Shown here: positions 53,893 to 64,000 of the stretch, piece by piece | Layout: each line of letters starts with the position of its first letter | How positions within the stretch are numbered: the first letter of the stretch is position 1 | Assembly (NCBI GenBank): GCA_014706295.1 | Contig: JACSVZ010000011.1 | Coordinates: 12,616,163 to 12,680,162, forward strand | Direction of reading: 5' to 3' | DNA length: 64,000 bases | Origin: Lycocorax pyrrhopterus obiensis | Taxonomy: Eukaryota > Chordata > Aves > Passeriformes > Paradisaeidae | Position numbers and translations under genes: made by a program | The notes under the pieces: model-generated | Database searches by the model: none | Told to the model about the DNA's origin: nothing | What the model saw: the letters and a program-made list of their open reading frames with translations, nothing else

Positions 53893-56800
53893 GTACGGCC
53901 CGGCCGGGCCCGCGGGAAGCGGCTCTAGCACGGTACGGCGTGGCCCGGCTCCCCGCCCCTCACCGACGGCCCTTCCCTTGCAGAAGCGGTGGTGCTGGAG
54001 CCGGCCCCGTTCCGGCACGCTGTCATTCCCGGTTTCCTGGCGGGCCCGGCTTTCGCGGAGGCGCTGCGGGATGAACTGCTGGGCCTCGGCTTCCGCGGGC
54101 GGCGCAACGACCTCCTTTCACTGTGGCAGGTGGGCCCAGGGCCGAACTGAGCCGGGCCGGGCCGAGCTCGGCCGAGCCGAGCCACCCTAACTCCCGTCCC
54201 TTCTTCTCTTCCATGGGCCGCCGCAGTCCGAGGAGCTGGGGGCAAGCCCGGAGCCCCACGTCGCCGCCCTGAGGTAAAGTGTGGGCTCGGGGCTTTGCCC
54301 GCTCAGGGTGGGAAAGAGCTGTGGTGGCTCCCGAGGGAAGGCGATTGCGGGGTGGGCCCACAGCGTGGCCACCTTCTGCCCCCGTACTCGGACCAAAAAA
54401 CGGCCCAGGAGAGCTGAATCTGCTCTGTGCTTGTCATGGCACTGAAGTCTGTTCAGCTTTCCTGCATACTCAGCCCTCCTGCATCTGTCACCTCTGAAAC
54501 GCTTCCCCGTGCACCTTCCGACTGGTTCCGTGCTTCTTGCTGGTTATTCCCTAACTCTTAACCTTAACTCTCATCCCAACCCTAACACAAACCCTAACAC
54601 TTAACTGTGTACTTATCTTTTCAGGCATGCTCTGTGTGAAGAATTCCGAGTGTGGCTTTCTGCTGTGACCCAGATAGAGCTGGAGCCAACTATTGACATA
54701 TCCTGTGCTAAATATGAATATACTGGTCAGTCTATAAGTGATCCTTTCCCTTCTGTGCATGTGTAGGGAACAAAATGTCTATAGAATACCTCATTTTATT
54801 CTAGTTCCAGAGGGTCCCAGGAGCTGCCAGCAGCAAAACAGTGTCTGAAAATGAAGTACAAATGATGAAAAAACTGTTGCTGTTGTATAACTGCCTGTAC
54901 CTTCAGAGTGGGCTGATCTGCCAATTGCAGTGCAGTCCCACGGAAGTGAATCTTGCCGATCTCAGGCTAGTGATGCTGATGAGTGAAAGTGCAGTTCTTG
55001 GAAAGAACATGTTTTTTCTTGTCATATCCTTGCGGGGACAAAGCTGGGAAGCAGTTGTTGGAATGAATCATGCATGTACTGGAAAGATGCTACAGCAGCA
55101 AAACGTGTAATTGCAGATGTGTTGCTGTGCCATGATGATGAACTGGAAGGTCGGAGAATCGCTTTCATCCTGTACCTCGTCCCACCCTGGGAGAAAAGTG
55201 ACGGGGGAACGTTGGATCTGTACAGCACAGATGGTAAAAGCTCCAAACTCAGCCTCAGGTGGATGAAAAAGATGAAGCTTATGTGCCCCTTGCAGCAACT
55301 CTCACCTCAAACAGTAGAAGGGAGATAAAGAGTTCCTACTTTGTTCAGAGAAACTGATGTAGAAGTAAAATGTGCACCTTAGGGATGGGCTGTATCAGGC
55401 TTTGCAGACAGTGCTAAGAAGCAACAGCAGACAAAGAAACTTTTGGAAGGGCCAAGAGCAGAGGCATGATGGAAGTAATGCCAGTAACTGTGCTTGAAAC
55501 TCCAGATTGATAACAGTAACTTCCCTTTCCAGCAACAGAACCACAGAATGGTTTGGGTTGAAAGGGATCTTAAAGCTCATCCTGCTGTAGGCAGGGACAC
55601 CTTCTGCTAGACCAGGTTGCTGCAAACCCCATTGAGCATTTCCAGGATGGGGCATCCACAGTTTCTGTGGGCAGCCTGTGCTCATGGTAAAGAATTCCTT
55701 CCTGTTATCTAATCTAACCCATCCTGTGTCTGTTTGAAGCCATTCTCCCTTGTTCTGTTATTCCATGCCCTTGTCTGTCCCAAGTCCTTCTACAGCACTC
55801 TTGTAGCCCCTTTAGGCAGTGAAAGAGGCTTTAGGTCGCCCCAGAGCCCTCTCTTCTCCAGGTTGAACAGCCCCAACTCTCTCTGCCTGTCTCCATGCAG
55901 AGGTGCACTGATTCCTCACCAAGCCCTTGCTCTCAGCTCCATTCCTTATACCCACATGTCCCACCAGTCAGTGTCATGAAGTCAGAGAAAAATGGCAGTT
56001 TCTAGCAAGTCCCAGTTCATATCTTAACCAAGGTATGTTTTCTTCCTCAGAACACTTTCAGCCACAGCAAATCACCAAGTCATTAGTGCCTTCGTGGAAC
56101 ACGCTGGTTTTCTTTGAAGTGTCTCCAGTCTCTTTCCACCAGGCAAGGAGCTGTCTCTTGTTAATTTTTTTGATCCTCATTGTTGTGGTTATTTACTCTG
56201 TGTGTTATTACAATCCTGATGGGGAGGGAGAAGAACTGTGGGTAGAGTGGATACTCATGCTAAGTGCTGTGTGTTAAAGAGAGGGCTTCAAGGACTTTAA
56301 GGAGGACAAGAACCAACAAAGCCAACTTTAAACCATCAGTCTAGCTGCATCATCCTGGGAAAGAAAAATTTCCATTTCTATTTTGCGTTACTATCCTGGC
56401 AAGCCACTGCTGTGAATTTGGCTCTCACTTCTTTCTGTTTGCTGGCTTGTTTTAAACTAGCTCACATTTTTGATGTGGCGGTCATGACTTTGCTCCAGAA
56501 GAGCTCCTCGAGCCATCCATCACCTTGCCAATAGTGCAAGGGCACTGTGCAGATCTGGCTGTACCCCATCAGTGAGCCAGACATGGTGCAGTGCCCTGCA
56601 GCAGAAATGCTGATCCAGTTAAGGAATACTCTGTGATACTTGTCAGGAAAATGCCTGGGAACAGGATGAATAATTTGTGGAACTGCGTGACACAAACACC
56701 TTACTGAAATTTGAAACTCCTGTGTATCAAAGAGAGCCAGAGAGCAGAAGGCTGGAGAGGAAGATGATCAGTGATACAGGTTGGGCATATCCTGACCTAG

Positions 56801-59800
56801 GCTGCTTAGGGGGTTATTTTGTGTCATTTATGTCTCACAGTTGTTAATTAACAGAAGCATCTACTTGGTCACTGCCCTGATTGTTTTCAGGTAGTGCTTT
56901 AATTTTGTCTTAAAAATCCATGACTCAAAGCTCTCAGAGGGAGAGAGAGAATGGATTCTCTGTGAGCTTGGAGTAAAATCTTCTACTGGAATTCTGGAAA
57001 CCTGCAATGGACTGCAGGACAATAGGCCTCTGTCTGATAATCTATCCTGGTCTAGCCCTGTCTGACATTTCCGTGTATGCAGTGGGCTCTCTGGAGCCAA
57101 GTCCATTTCCTGTCACGAGTTTGCATGGTACCTGTTACACCTGGTCCCTGTCTAACCAGTGACGTGCTGCCCAACGTTACTGCAGGTGTCAGAAGTTGTG
57201 TCGCAGAAGTGCCGCCTGTCAGTGAGCGGTTGGTTCCACGGCCCGTCTGTGGCCAGACCTGCACGGCACATTGAAGCCCCCTTGGCCAGGAGCCCACACA
57301 TCCCCTATGATGTGAGTAACAAGCCTGTATCTTTATATCTGCATTTCTGTCTCTGTCCTGTTCCTGTAATACCAGTTAGGGAATGCACTGGTGCACTGGG
57401 GATGCTTTAATCTTTATCCCATTCTCCTTTTTGTTTCCTGTCCATAAATTTGTATCCTGTTTCTTTCTTATGCATCTTAGTATGTTTTGCATACCTACAG
57501 TTGTTCAGAGAATGTGGTGAATACCTGTGGTGCAGTGAAATAAGGGAGTGGAGTGTGTGCATGTAGGAATCCAGCCCTGTGGCCTGCTCGATAGGGGGAA
57601 TTGGGGAAACTTACTCACTTTTGAAAATTCAGTATTGTAATCCATTTCCCTTCCAGCATGAAATATTATATGAGTGGATCAATGTAGTTTATTTGGACAT
57701 GGACTCCCAAGCTCAAATCCAGGAGGAATTTGAGGAGCAATCAGAAATTCTCTTGAAAGACTTTCTTAAGGTGAGCCCAGTGGTTCAATTTGATGTGATC
57801 TGCCAGAACATGGTCAGAGGGCTGGCAGGTACCACATAGCATGGAGACTGGGAAAGAGCTTGCTTGCACATCTGTTAAAACAAAACACCTTCTAGTTTCA
57901 CACCTAAAGGGGAATGGACCAGGTGACCTCCAGAGGCCCTTTCCAATCTCAACCACTCTGATTCTATGGAATGATCCCCTCTGACTGCCTGTACACTGCT
58001 GCATAGGGACTCAGCAAAAATAAAACACTTGTCTTCAACTTTCTTCTTTTCCTGGGAGCTAAATGTTAACATTTCTGTGTCTCTTTCTCCTAGAAAGAGA
58101 AATACGAACTACTCTGTGAAGCATTGGAGAACAAAGAGATCCGGTGGAGTAGTCAGGGGCCAGCCAATAAAAGGTGGGGAACGACAGTGTGCTGCATCTG
58201 GTGATCAGGCTGAGCAGGAGCTGCCATGAGGCTGCACTGGTCAGTGCTGTCCCTCTGGACATGGTCCTTGTTGGCTCTCCAGCAAGGATATACATCTGCT
58301 GTCTTTCAGACTCTATGAGGCAGCAGAGGAAGACAGCCTCCCTGACACCCTGAAGAAATTCCTGCAGCTGTTGCGCTCTGAGGCCTTGTTTTTACTGCTT
58401 TCCAACTTCACCGGCTTAAAGCTGCACTTCCTGGCTCCTTCTGATGAGGATGAAGATGCTGGGGAGGGACAAGCAGCAGACACCACTGGGCACAGCAGTC
58501 CCAAACCTGAGCAGGAAGAGACTGCACAACCTGCTAATGGCAATCCCCATCAGCCACACCAGCCTGACAACACTCCTGAAGCACAAGACTGTGAGACACA
58601 GAGCGGTGAGTAGAGCAGCAGCAGTGTGAAAGGATTCGAACAAAATTCCCAGTGATTTTCATGGAACTAGTGTTTCACCTTGTACTGCAGTCAGCACAAG
58701 GCCCCAGCACAAACATGGGACTTGAAGCATGTTAGATTACTTATTTGAAATCAGTGACCGTTGCAAAAGAATTTGGAGTAAATCAATGACTAATTTGAAG
58801 ATACCATTTTGAACAGACCTAAGTCTTAAGGGTGGGACTTTTGGGGGGGGCTGTTTAATCTTTTGTCAACTGTTATGTGGTCTCTACATCCACATAGCCC
58901 TGGTTCATATAAAGCATATTCTTGTATGAGATAATAAATCCAAAAGAGAAAGGTGAACGGGTCAGAAGTAAGACAATTTTAGAATTAGAAAATTGATACC
59001 TAAAACTAGGATTCAACCTTTCAGAAAACATTGTCAACAACTTAGTTGTTAGCAGTGACAACTATCAAAGATTAGATTAATTTTGGATTTGGATTGGTGA
59101 TCTTTATTTAAAACAGTGGCTCTGAAGTTTAAGTGAAAATGCTCATCCTGCACTGAGTCAGGCAAGTTAGTGGACACTGGAATAAAAGGTAATAAAAAAC
59201 CAAGTCCTACTGAAAAAATCTCACCAGAACACTTACCAGGAGCAAAGGCTTTGTTTTTCTGATTTCTGCAACTAGTCATTTGGCTTTGCTATTTGCCCTG
59301 TTCCCAGTGTTTGATTTTAAACTCCTCTATGAAGAGGGCATAGTTTGGGGCTGCATGGATTGAAAACTGAGCTAGACCCATGAGAAAAGAAAGGTTTCCC
59401 TAAAATGACCTACCTCTTGGGATACTCCCATGCGGAGTGAGTTTGGAGCAATATCCTTCTTCCCTGAGGCTTCTGGTAGTTCCAGGGTACTTCCAAAACA
59501 GATAGGTTGCTGGCTTTCGAGGTCTGGAGCTCTACTGTAAATCCAGGGGAAACATAACAAAAAAAAGAAAATTAAGAACTGGTTAAACCAAAGCACATTT
59601 TAGCTTGGAGCTGTATGGAGCAAATCTTGGTCACACTCCTACACATTGTTCAAAGTACCTAACCTAGAGCTACCTCTAAGAAAGACATTGACATGTGATC
59701 TGTGGTTTTACTTTGTTTTCACTGGGGCCAGCAGACAATTTCACAGTGGTGTGAGATCACTGAGCTCCTCACGTGCTTTGAGTTCAGCTGATGTGGCTTC

Positions 59801-61585
59801 ATGGCTCTCCCTGTGTGTTTGTGCCCTCCCCTAGGCTCAGGAACCCCTGTGTGTGCAGGGGAGCTGCGACGCTGGACCCACGGGCACTACACTCTTGTCC
59901 ACGACTCCCAAGCAACAGAATTTGCTCTTGACCTGCTCTTCTTCTGTGGCTGTGAAGGTAAGTGGATGAGAGAGAGATGATGTCAGACACTCCTTTTACA
60001 AGCTTTGCATAAAGGAATGACTTCTGAGTGCTCAGCAGTGCTAAAACACCAAAACTTCCTTGCTTTTTTCCTACTTCGAAGGTCTCAGTAGACTTTGTCC
60101 TAGTCCTCATTCCAGCATAAACCCTGGTTTCAGTAGTTCTTATGCAAAGGTTTGGGATTGCGGCCTTGGAATCATCTCTGACCTTTCCCGCTTGCACCAG
60201 GAGATGGCGCTTGGGCAGAAGGAAAGGCTGAGCCGCCCAGACCTTTCCTCTCCTTAGCAATGCCTCTCAATGGCTCTGGGCACAATGGCTGCAGGGTCAG
60301 GTGGCCACAATATCCATCAGAAGTGGTCCACGCCTTTCCTCATCAGAATTATCACTGCACCTCCAATTCACAAAGCCCAGGGTTTTCAAAAGTTACTTTA
60401 GGCATTTTGGGTTGATTGCTTGTTAGACAGTGGTAAAAAAAAAATCTAAACACAAGCATTTTAGACCAGATGAGGCCAGAATGTACAGCTGAAACCATCT
60501 GTCATGTGGTGGTGATGATACTGAAATCCTTTGGCATATCTGCTAAGGCAGAACTGTTCTACAGGCAAGGAGCAGTGCATCAAACAGCTTTAAATAGCCC
60601 ATCTACCGTAAAAGGCAAATCTAGTACATTTACTTCAAGTTGTTTCTGAGCAGAAGAAAAAAAATAGACTGACAGGAGGTAAGCTGGGGCTTATCCTGTA
60701 TGTAGTAACTTTGTGGAGCGGGGTGAAAAAATGGCACTTTCCCCTGAGTCCTGGAAGGCTGTATGGAGCCTGGACAGCATTGAGGTTTCTAAGAATCTTT
60801 CTTTTCTATTTTAAGACTGGGATCCTGAATATGGTGGCTTTACTTCCTACATTGCTAAAGGTGAAGATGAAGAGGTAAGGACCTCAGTTGCTAGCTGCAA
60901 ATCAGATAAAGCTGTTTAGGGTGAGAGACATAATTACACTTTGTCATAACGCCAACATGATGCTGAGGGTACTCAGTAGCGCACTGGAGTCTCCTTACCC
61001 CAGTCACTGCTCGTGGGTGTAGCTCTGGCCTCACCTTCAAGAGGCTGCTGTTCACATAAAGCATGAGACCTGGGCCCTGAGAGTGCCTCATAGCACCTGC
61101 ACCTGGGGCCATTTGGGAAGCCTGCCTTGAAGGGACAAAAGGCTATAGCAGAGATAACACTTTTCCAGGGAAGTGCTGTTCACTGGGGTCACATTCAACA
61201 TCAGTACTAGTGACAGTACTGAGCAGTCATACTAGTGAGAAATCCAGAAGCCCTTAATGTATAATAATGCTTCAGGGAAGGGGTATTAAAATGAAGGTAG
61301 TGTCACAGTTCATTTTCTAACACCAGACCTTTGTTCTGACTTTTGAAACTGTTTTAGTTTTTTCTTAAGAATTTTATCAATTTTTTGTGAAACTGATTCC
61401 TTCCTTATTTTTGTGTCCTCTAGCTGTTGACAGTGACTCCAGAGGACAACTGCTTGGCCTTAGTTTATAGAGACAAAGAAACTATGAAGTTTGTGAAATA
61501 CATCAACCATCGAAGCTTGGCACACCTGAACAAGCATCCAAACAGAACAGGATTTTGGGATTTTTCCTTTGTCTATTATGAGTGA
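53742..61585 (+). CDS. OGFOD1: OGFOD1, nuclear 2-oxoglutarate/Fe(II) prolyl 3-hydroxylase, 13 coding exons
   Basis: OGFOD1 hydroxylates a proline of ribosomal protein uS12 (RPS23), affecting translation accuracy and stress granules (known function of the family, Tpa1 in yeast). Exons sum to 1614 nt, 537 residues plus stop (human 542). The catalytic domain has the iron ligands His154 and Asp156 ([10 protein letters not shown]) and His217 (EVSPVSFHQ), with Arg228 as the likely 2-oxoglutarate ligand. A second, non-catalytic double-stranded beta-helix domain follows an acidic, Pro/Gln-rich linker (about 370-424) and contains [29 protein letters not shown] and [13 protein letters not shown] at the C terminus. 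The N terminus (1-50) is Ala/Arg-rich with a KRGRR basic patch. Intron 6 is GC-AG; all others are GT-AG. Phases agree throughout. Confidence 0.98.
53866..53940 (+). repeat. OGFOD1: 40-bp tandem duplication carrying the exon 1 splice donor
   Basis: 53866-53900 and 53906-53940 are near-identical 35-bp copies (about 3-4 mismatches) with a 40-bp period. Each contains GCACG followed by GTACGGC. The first is the exon 1 donor (GT at 53893), the second an equal donor (GT at 53933). Use of the second adds 40 nt and breaks the frame. Confidence 0.85.
53984..54129 (+). CDS. OGFOD1: OGFOD1 exon 2 (residues 51-99)
   Basis: It encodes [20 protein letters not shown] and on to [10 protein letters not shown], equivalent to the human segment with HCVIPNFIQ. 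It is 146 nt and very GC-rich. Intron 1 is only 91 bp. Confidence 0.96.
54227..54273 (+). CDS. OGFOD1: OGFOD1 exon 3 (residues 100-115)
   Basis: A 47-nt exon encoding [15 protein letters not shown] and two bases of Arg115, aligned to human SDDLKKRREPHISTLR. Acceptor CGCAG, donor GTAAAG. Confidence 0.94.
54549..54605 (+). repeat. OGFOD1: Degenerate telomere-like (CCCTAA)n array in intron 3
   Basis: A 57-bp stretch is made of CCCTAA-like units (CCTAACTCTTAACC, CCCAACCCTAACAC, ACCCTAACACTTAAC). It resembles an interstitial telomeric sequence and ends 20 bp before exon 4. Its CTAAC and TTAAC units also match the branch-point consensus, so it probably contains the branch point of intron 3. Confidence 0.7.
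54625..54725 (+). CDS. OGFOD1: OGFOD1 exon 4 (residues 115-149)
   Basis: It encodes [20 protein letters not shown] and [13 protein letters not shown], very close to human, plus one base of Asp149. The donor is GTCAGT. Confidence 0.97.
55117..55233 (+). CDS. OGFOD1: OGFOD1 exon 5, HxD motif (residues 149-188)
   Basis: It encodes [20 protein letters not shown] and [18 protein letters not shown]. His154 and Asp156 are the first two iron ligands. It is 117 nt, donor GTAAAA. Confidence 0.97.
55540..55920 (-). mobile_element. CR1 LINE 3' fragment in OGFOD1 intron 5
   Basis: The plus strand reads the antisense of a CR1 3' end: CACAGAATGGTTTGGGTTG, CCAGGATGGGGCATCCACAG, CCCTCTCTTCTCCAGGTTGA and GCCTGTCTCCATG. 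The element is therefore on the minus strand, opposite to OGFOD1, and 5'-truncated. The 5' limit is approximate. Confidence 0.9.
56051..56142 (+). CDS. OGFOD1: OGFOD1 exon 6, distal histidine (residues 188-218)
   Basis: It encodes [20 protein letters not shown] and [10 protein letters not shown] with the third iron ligand His217. The next bases are GCAAGG, so the intron has a GC donor (CAG then GCAAGG, the strong form of this class). Reading on to a GT donor would break the conserved HQVSE junction. Confidence 0.96.
57186..57311 (+). CDS. OGFOD1: OGFOD1 exon 7 (residues 219-260)
   Basis: It encodes [20 protein letters not shown], with Arg228 and the conserved SGWFHGP, then [20 protein letters not shown] and YD. 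It is 126 nt, phase 0. Confidence 0.97.
57657..57770 (+). CDS. OGFOD1: OGFOD1 exon 8 (residues 261-298)
   Basis: It encodes [20 protein letters not shown] and [18 protein letters not shown], linking the two domains. It is 114 nt, phase 0. Confidence 0.97.
57905..57968 (+). mobile_element. Short CR1 LINE 3' tail in OGFOD1 intron 8
   Basis: GGAATGGACCAGGTGACCTC, CAGAGGCCCTTTCCAATCTC and AACCACTCTGATTCTATGG are the standard 3' end of a CR1 copy, in the same orientation as OGFOD1. Only the last 60-70 bp are recognisable. Confidence 0.8.
58094..58173 (+). CDS. OGFOD1: OGFOD1 exon 9 (residues 299-325)
   Basis: It encodes [20 protein letters not shown] and QGPANK plus two bases of Arg325. The donor is GTGGGG. 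It is 80 nt. Confidence 0.95.
58310..58605 (+). CDS. OGFOD1: OGFOD1 exon 10, second domain start and acidic linker (residues 325-424)
   Basis: It encodes [20 protein letters not shown] and [20 protein letters not shown], which are conserved, then a low-complexity acidic and Pro/Gln/His-rich linker from residue 369 ([10 protein letters not shown] onward) that varies among vertebrates. It is 296 nt. Confidence 0.96.
59835..59957 (+). CDS. OGFOD1: OGFOD1 exon 11 (residues 424-465)
   Basis: It encodes [20 protein letters not shown] and [20 protein letters not shown], part of the non-catalytic C-terminal beta-helix domain. It is 123 nt. Confidence 0.96.
60816..60874 (+). CDS. OGFOD1: OGFOD1 exon 12 (residues 465-484)
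   Basis: A 59-nt exon encoding [19 protein letters not shown] after completing Asp465. The acceptor is TTTTAAG and the donor GTAAGG. Confidence 0.96.
61424..61585 (+). CDS. OGFOD1: OGFOD1 exon 13 (residues 485-537)
   Basis: It encodes [20 protein letters not shown] through [14 protein letters not shown] and TGA at 61583-61585, the conserved C terminus. Confidence 0.97.
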   Translation: MLTVTPEDNCLALVYRDKETMKFVKYINHRSLAHLNKHPNRTGFWDFSFVYYE

Positions 61586-62065
61586 TGGTGCAGCATGACC
61601 ACTGTAACAGAGAACAGTGGTGGGTGGTGGGCAGGTTCCTACCCAGACATTCAGCTTTGACCTAAGCACAGACAAACTTTGCTCATGCAACTCCATCACA
61701 CTGTATAATGTGGGGGCAGGTGGTTTTTTTAACTGCAAAAATGGAAATTAACTGTTGAGTCCAGTGTAACACACACGCTCAACTGCTTTTAATGTGGGTG
61801 GGGTGGTCACACAACTGTCAGCTTTCCAGCTGTTCTCTCATGGGAGCAGCACAGTGGCATCTCTGACCTGTCAGGGTGAGAATTACAACTGTACATTGCT
61901 CCAAGCTGATGACAGATTTTATTAAAAAAAAAAAAAGGAAATGGGTCAGTTAAATGTTTCATCCAGTGGTCGGGCAAGTTTTGTTACAAAATGTCCAAAA
62001 CATTTTCTGGGGCTTAACTGTGTTCCTGTTTGTAGACAAAAATAAAGGAGCTGCCAGGGGAAATA
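61586..62065 (+). other. OGFOD1: OGFOD1 3'UTR with poly(A) signal
   Basis: The interval after the stop ends with AATAAA at 62041-62046, the best poly(A) signal. ATTAAA at 61921-61926 continues into a run of A and could be an internal alternative. The UTR is about 480 nt. Confidence 0.6.
62041..62046 (+). terminator. OGFOD1: Poly(A) signal of OGFOD1
   Basis: AATAAA, 455 nt after the stop codon. A minus-strand AATAAA lies only 95 bp further on (62141-62146). Confidence 0.55.
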
Positions 62066-64000
62066 CGAGGTTTTTCCAGCTGCACAACTCTGTGGAGTTG
62101 GGAAGGAAGACAGTGAGGCTATAAAGGCATTGAGAAGGACTTTATTATGCTAAATGCTGTGCAGACAGACCTAGATGCAGCCCTTTTTCCAAGGAATTTA
62201 CAAGCTTAACGGCCAAGAAGAAACCTACTCCTGCACACTCTCCTTGGGTGGGTGTGCAGACAGCTCCCAGCTCCAGCCTCAGAACAGGGGCCAGGGACTA
62301 GCAGCAGGAATGAGACAACTTACCTTTTAGTGGCTTGGCGTCTACAGGTACTTGGGAGGTCACCAACAGCATAGCCTCATGTCCTTTTAGTTACATCCTG
62401 GGATCTGCTGTGTCTTAACATGGCTTCTGTCACTGGAGATCAGCTCAGATGTTTTGAGGCAGCAACCAGCCAAGTCCTGTGGTAAACACAGCAAGAAAGG
62501 CAGTGAGTGTGGCCTTGGTGCAACACCTCCCTGCACGTTTTTGGTACTGTGCACCTGCCCCACATTCACTGCAAGCAGGACTGCCAGACTCACCTCTGAC
62601 GTGTCCAGCCCACCAAGAGGTGCAGCAGAGCTGTACTGATGCTTCAGGAGACAGCCAGAGTGCAGAACACCCTGCTGGAGGCTTGGCCCTGGCCTGCACC
62701 TGCTTGCCTGAAACTTTCTTTTGGCACTGAGACACAGGTGTTCTTTCAGCTCATCCAAGCCAGACAGTGCAGGCCACGGGCTTGCAGTAAGCTGGGGAGT
62801 GTGTATGTTTCATCCCTCCTGTCTCTTCTGGGTGGGGAGAGGGTAGCTTTGAATTAAAGTCTGCTCCTTCTCCCATTACAGGCCTGTTGTTGGAGGCCAC
62901 CACCGTGGTGTAAGACCACAGCTGGCAGCAGAGGAGCAGTGAGCTCAAAAGCAAGGCTCACTGCTGACATGAGTACTCTGCACCCTTTCCCGAGCAGGTG
63001 GGATGTCCTGTGGGCATGTCTTCATGAAGATATAGGAGCAACAACCTTCAGCTTCAATCCCAATACACAAAGTTCAAAAAAGGAATCCCTGAGGCAGTTG
63101 GCAGGAACCTCTGCCATTGCTTCCAAAGGGAAAGGTATCTCAGCCCCCCCAGCTGCCAGCGCAAGGGGCCAACACTGCTGTTAGAGAGCACTGTGCAGGA
63201 CTCTCTAGCTCTAGTGTCAGTTCCATTCCAGATGAAGAGCAGCTGCTCAGTTCTAGCCACTCCCTCGTGCTCTTTTGGGCCAGGACAGCTGGGAGGTGGT
63301 TGCCCCGAGCTGCTGTTGCAAGATCTTGTTCGTATTCCAACTTGTTTCCCTAAGCCAGCATCTCTGTGCACTGCCAAAACTCTCTTGCTCAGTTTTAATC
63401 TTCCTTTGCTACTTACAAAGACAAGGGGATGAAGCTAGAAACAAATCCTGAAATGAGGACAGAACTCTCTGAATCATGGTTTCTGAGGCGCTCTGCTGGC
63501 TATTGGGGCAGCAGCTCTTCCTGGGAACAAAGTAGTTCTTATTCTGAGCTCTCCACTACAATCAGACAAGTAATGGAGATTTCAAAGAAAAAGAAACAAA
63601 ATTATTTGGGTAGTTTGGAACAAAAGCAACAGACACCACAGCTATTCGCAGCATAGTCTGCTAGGCAAAGTTGGGACTAGTGTCATTAACAAAACAGAAT
63701 TACTTCTTTGACTGCATTGTGAGCCTAAGAATATGCTTGGTAGATCTTGGAATACCCTTCCAGGAGACTGGGAAGAAGCTAGGCTCTCTAGAGCTTGCTG
63801 CTTTTTAATACTAAGTATTACACTAGAGGGCATACCAGCCTCTGCTTGAGCAAGCTCCTATCTACTTGATCACACGAGGAACCACCTTTCTTCCTCTGGT
63901 GACTCAGATGAAGTAATTTAAGAAGCCAAATTTGCAGTTAGCTTTCAAAGGTTTAAAAATTAACATGTCTCTGCTCTCCCACCCTTCTTGTTAGGTCCTA
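62066..64000. other. Downstream region, no gene recognised
   Basis: I find no exon with a recognisable peptide on either strand. A minus-strand AATAAA at 62141-62146 could be the poly(A) signal of a convergent gene entering from the right. In other vertebrates that neighbour is BBS2, but none of its coding sequence is visible here. Short open frames (60-123 codons) look like chance. No repeat family is recognised. Confidence 0.5.

Larger units (their letters stand above)
53893..61423 (+). other. OGFOD1: OGFOD1 introns 1-12: contents
   Basis: Introns occupy 53893-53983, 54130-54226, 54274-54624, 54726-55116, 55234-56050, 56143-57185, 57312-57656, 57771-58093, 58174-58309, 58606-59834, 59958-60815 and 60875-61423. 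Besides the duplication, telomere-like array and CR1 copies listed separately, introns 1 and 2 are short and very GC-rich. The longer introns 6, 10, 11 and 12 hold nothing I recognise. Confidence 0.7.

Noticed and set aside
53642..54190. 182-codon and 130-codon plus-strand frames over OGFOD1 exons 1-2
   Set aside because: They read through the GT donor at 53893 and the intron in a CpG island where stops are rare. The conserved peptide requires splicing.
62387..62758. Minus-strand 123-codon frame as the last exon of BBS2
   Set aside because: The translation has no similarity I recognise to BBS2 and no supporting splice acceptor pattern.

Overview
This window is nuclear DNA from a vertebrate, almost certainly a bird. 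The coding exons match well-known vertebrate genes. Introns are mostly 0.1 to 4 kb. The only interspersed repeats I recognise are four fragments of the CR1 LINE family, the dominant avian transposon, some with the typical 3' end in which a CCAACCCAAACCATTCT-like stretch runs into TGATT repeats. The gene order GNAO1(+), AMFR(-), NUDT21(-), OGFOD1(+) is the order I know from human 16q13. I expect it on a small chromosome in birds (chicken 11 from memory).

Layout. About 1-14.2 kb is the 3' part of GNAO1, the alpha subunit of the heterotrimeric G protein Go. It holds the last exon of the alpha-o2 form (8B, 1125-1312), then exons 7A (10275-10428) and 8A (12229-12416) of the alpha-o1 form, then a low-complexity 3'UTR. 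About 14.2-16.3 kb is intergenic and contains an unexplained 420-codon open frame. From 16.3 to about 44.8 kb, on the minus strand, lies all of AMFR (gp78), the ER-membrane ubiquitin ligase: 14 coding exons, 631 residues, with intact membrane region, RING-H2, CUE, G2BR and VIM parts. NUDT21 (CFIm25, the UGUA-binding subunit of cleavage factor Im) follows on the minus strand, 46.3-53.5 kb: 7 coding exons, 227 residues. A CpG-rich divergent promoter of about 250 bp separates it from OGFOD1, a nuclear prolyl 3-hydroxylase (53.7-62.05 kb, plus strand, 13 coding exons, 537 residues). The last 2 kb hold no coding sequence I can recognise. By synteny the 3' end of BBS2 would come next on the minus strand.

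All exon coordinates were placed by reading the translation and the splice sites. In every complete gene the exons join in phase and the total length is a multiple of three with a single terminal stop. These genes are housekeeping or neuronal and do not form a pathway, but NUDT21 and OGFOD1 share a promoter and AMFR and NUDT21 lie head to tail. I found no undescribed biological system. The points most worth a second look are a 40-bp tandem duplication that doubles the OGFOD1 exon 1 splice donor, a GC-AG intron and a telomere-like array in OGFOD1, UGUA sites at the poly(A) signal of the gene encoding the UGUA reader, the alpha-o2 tail of GNAO1, and the 420-codon open frame.
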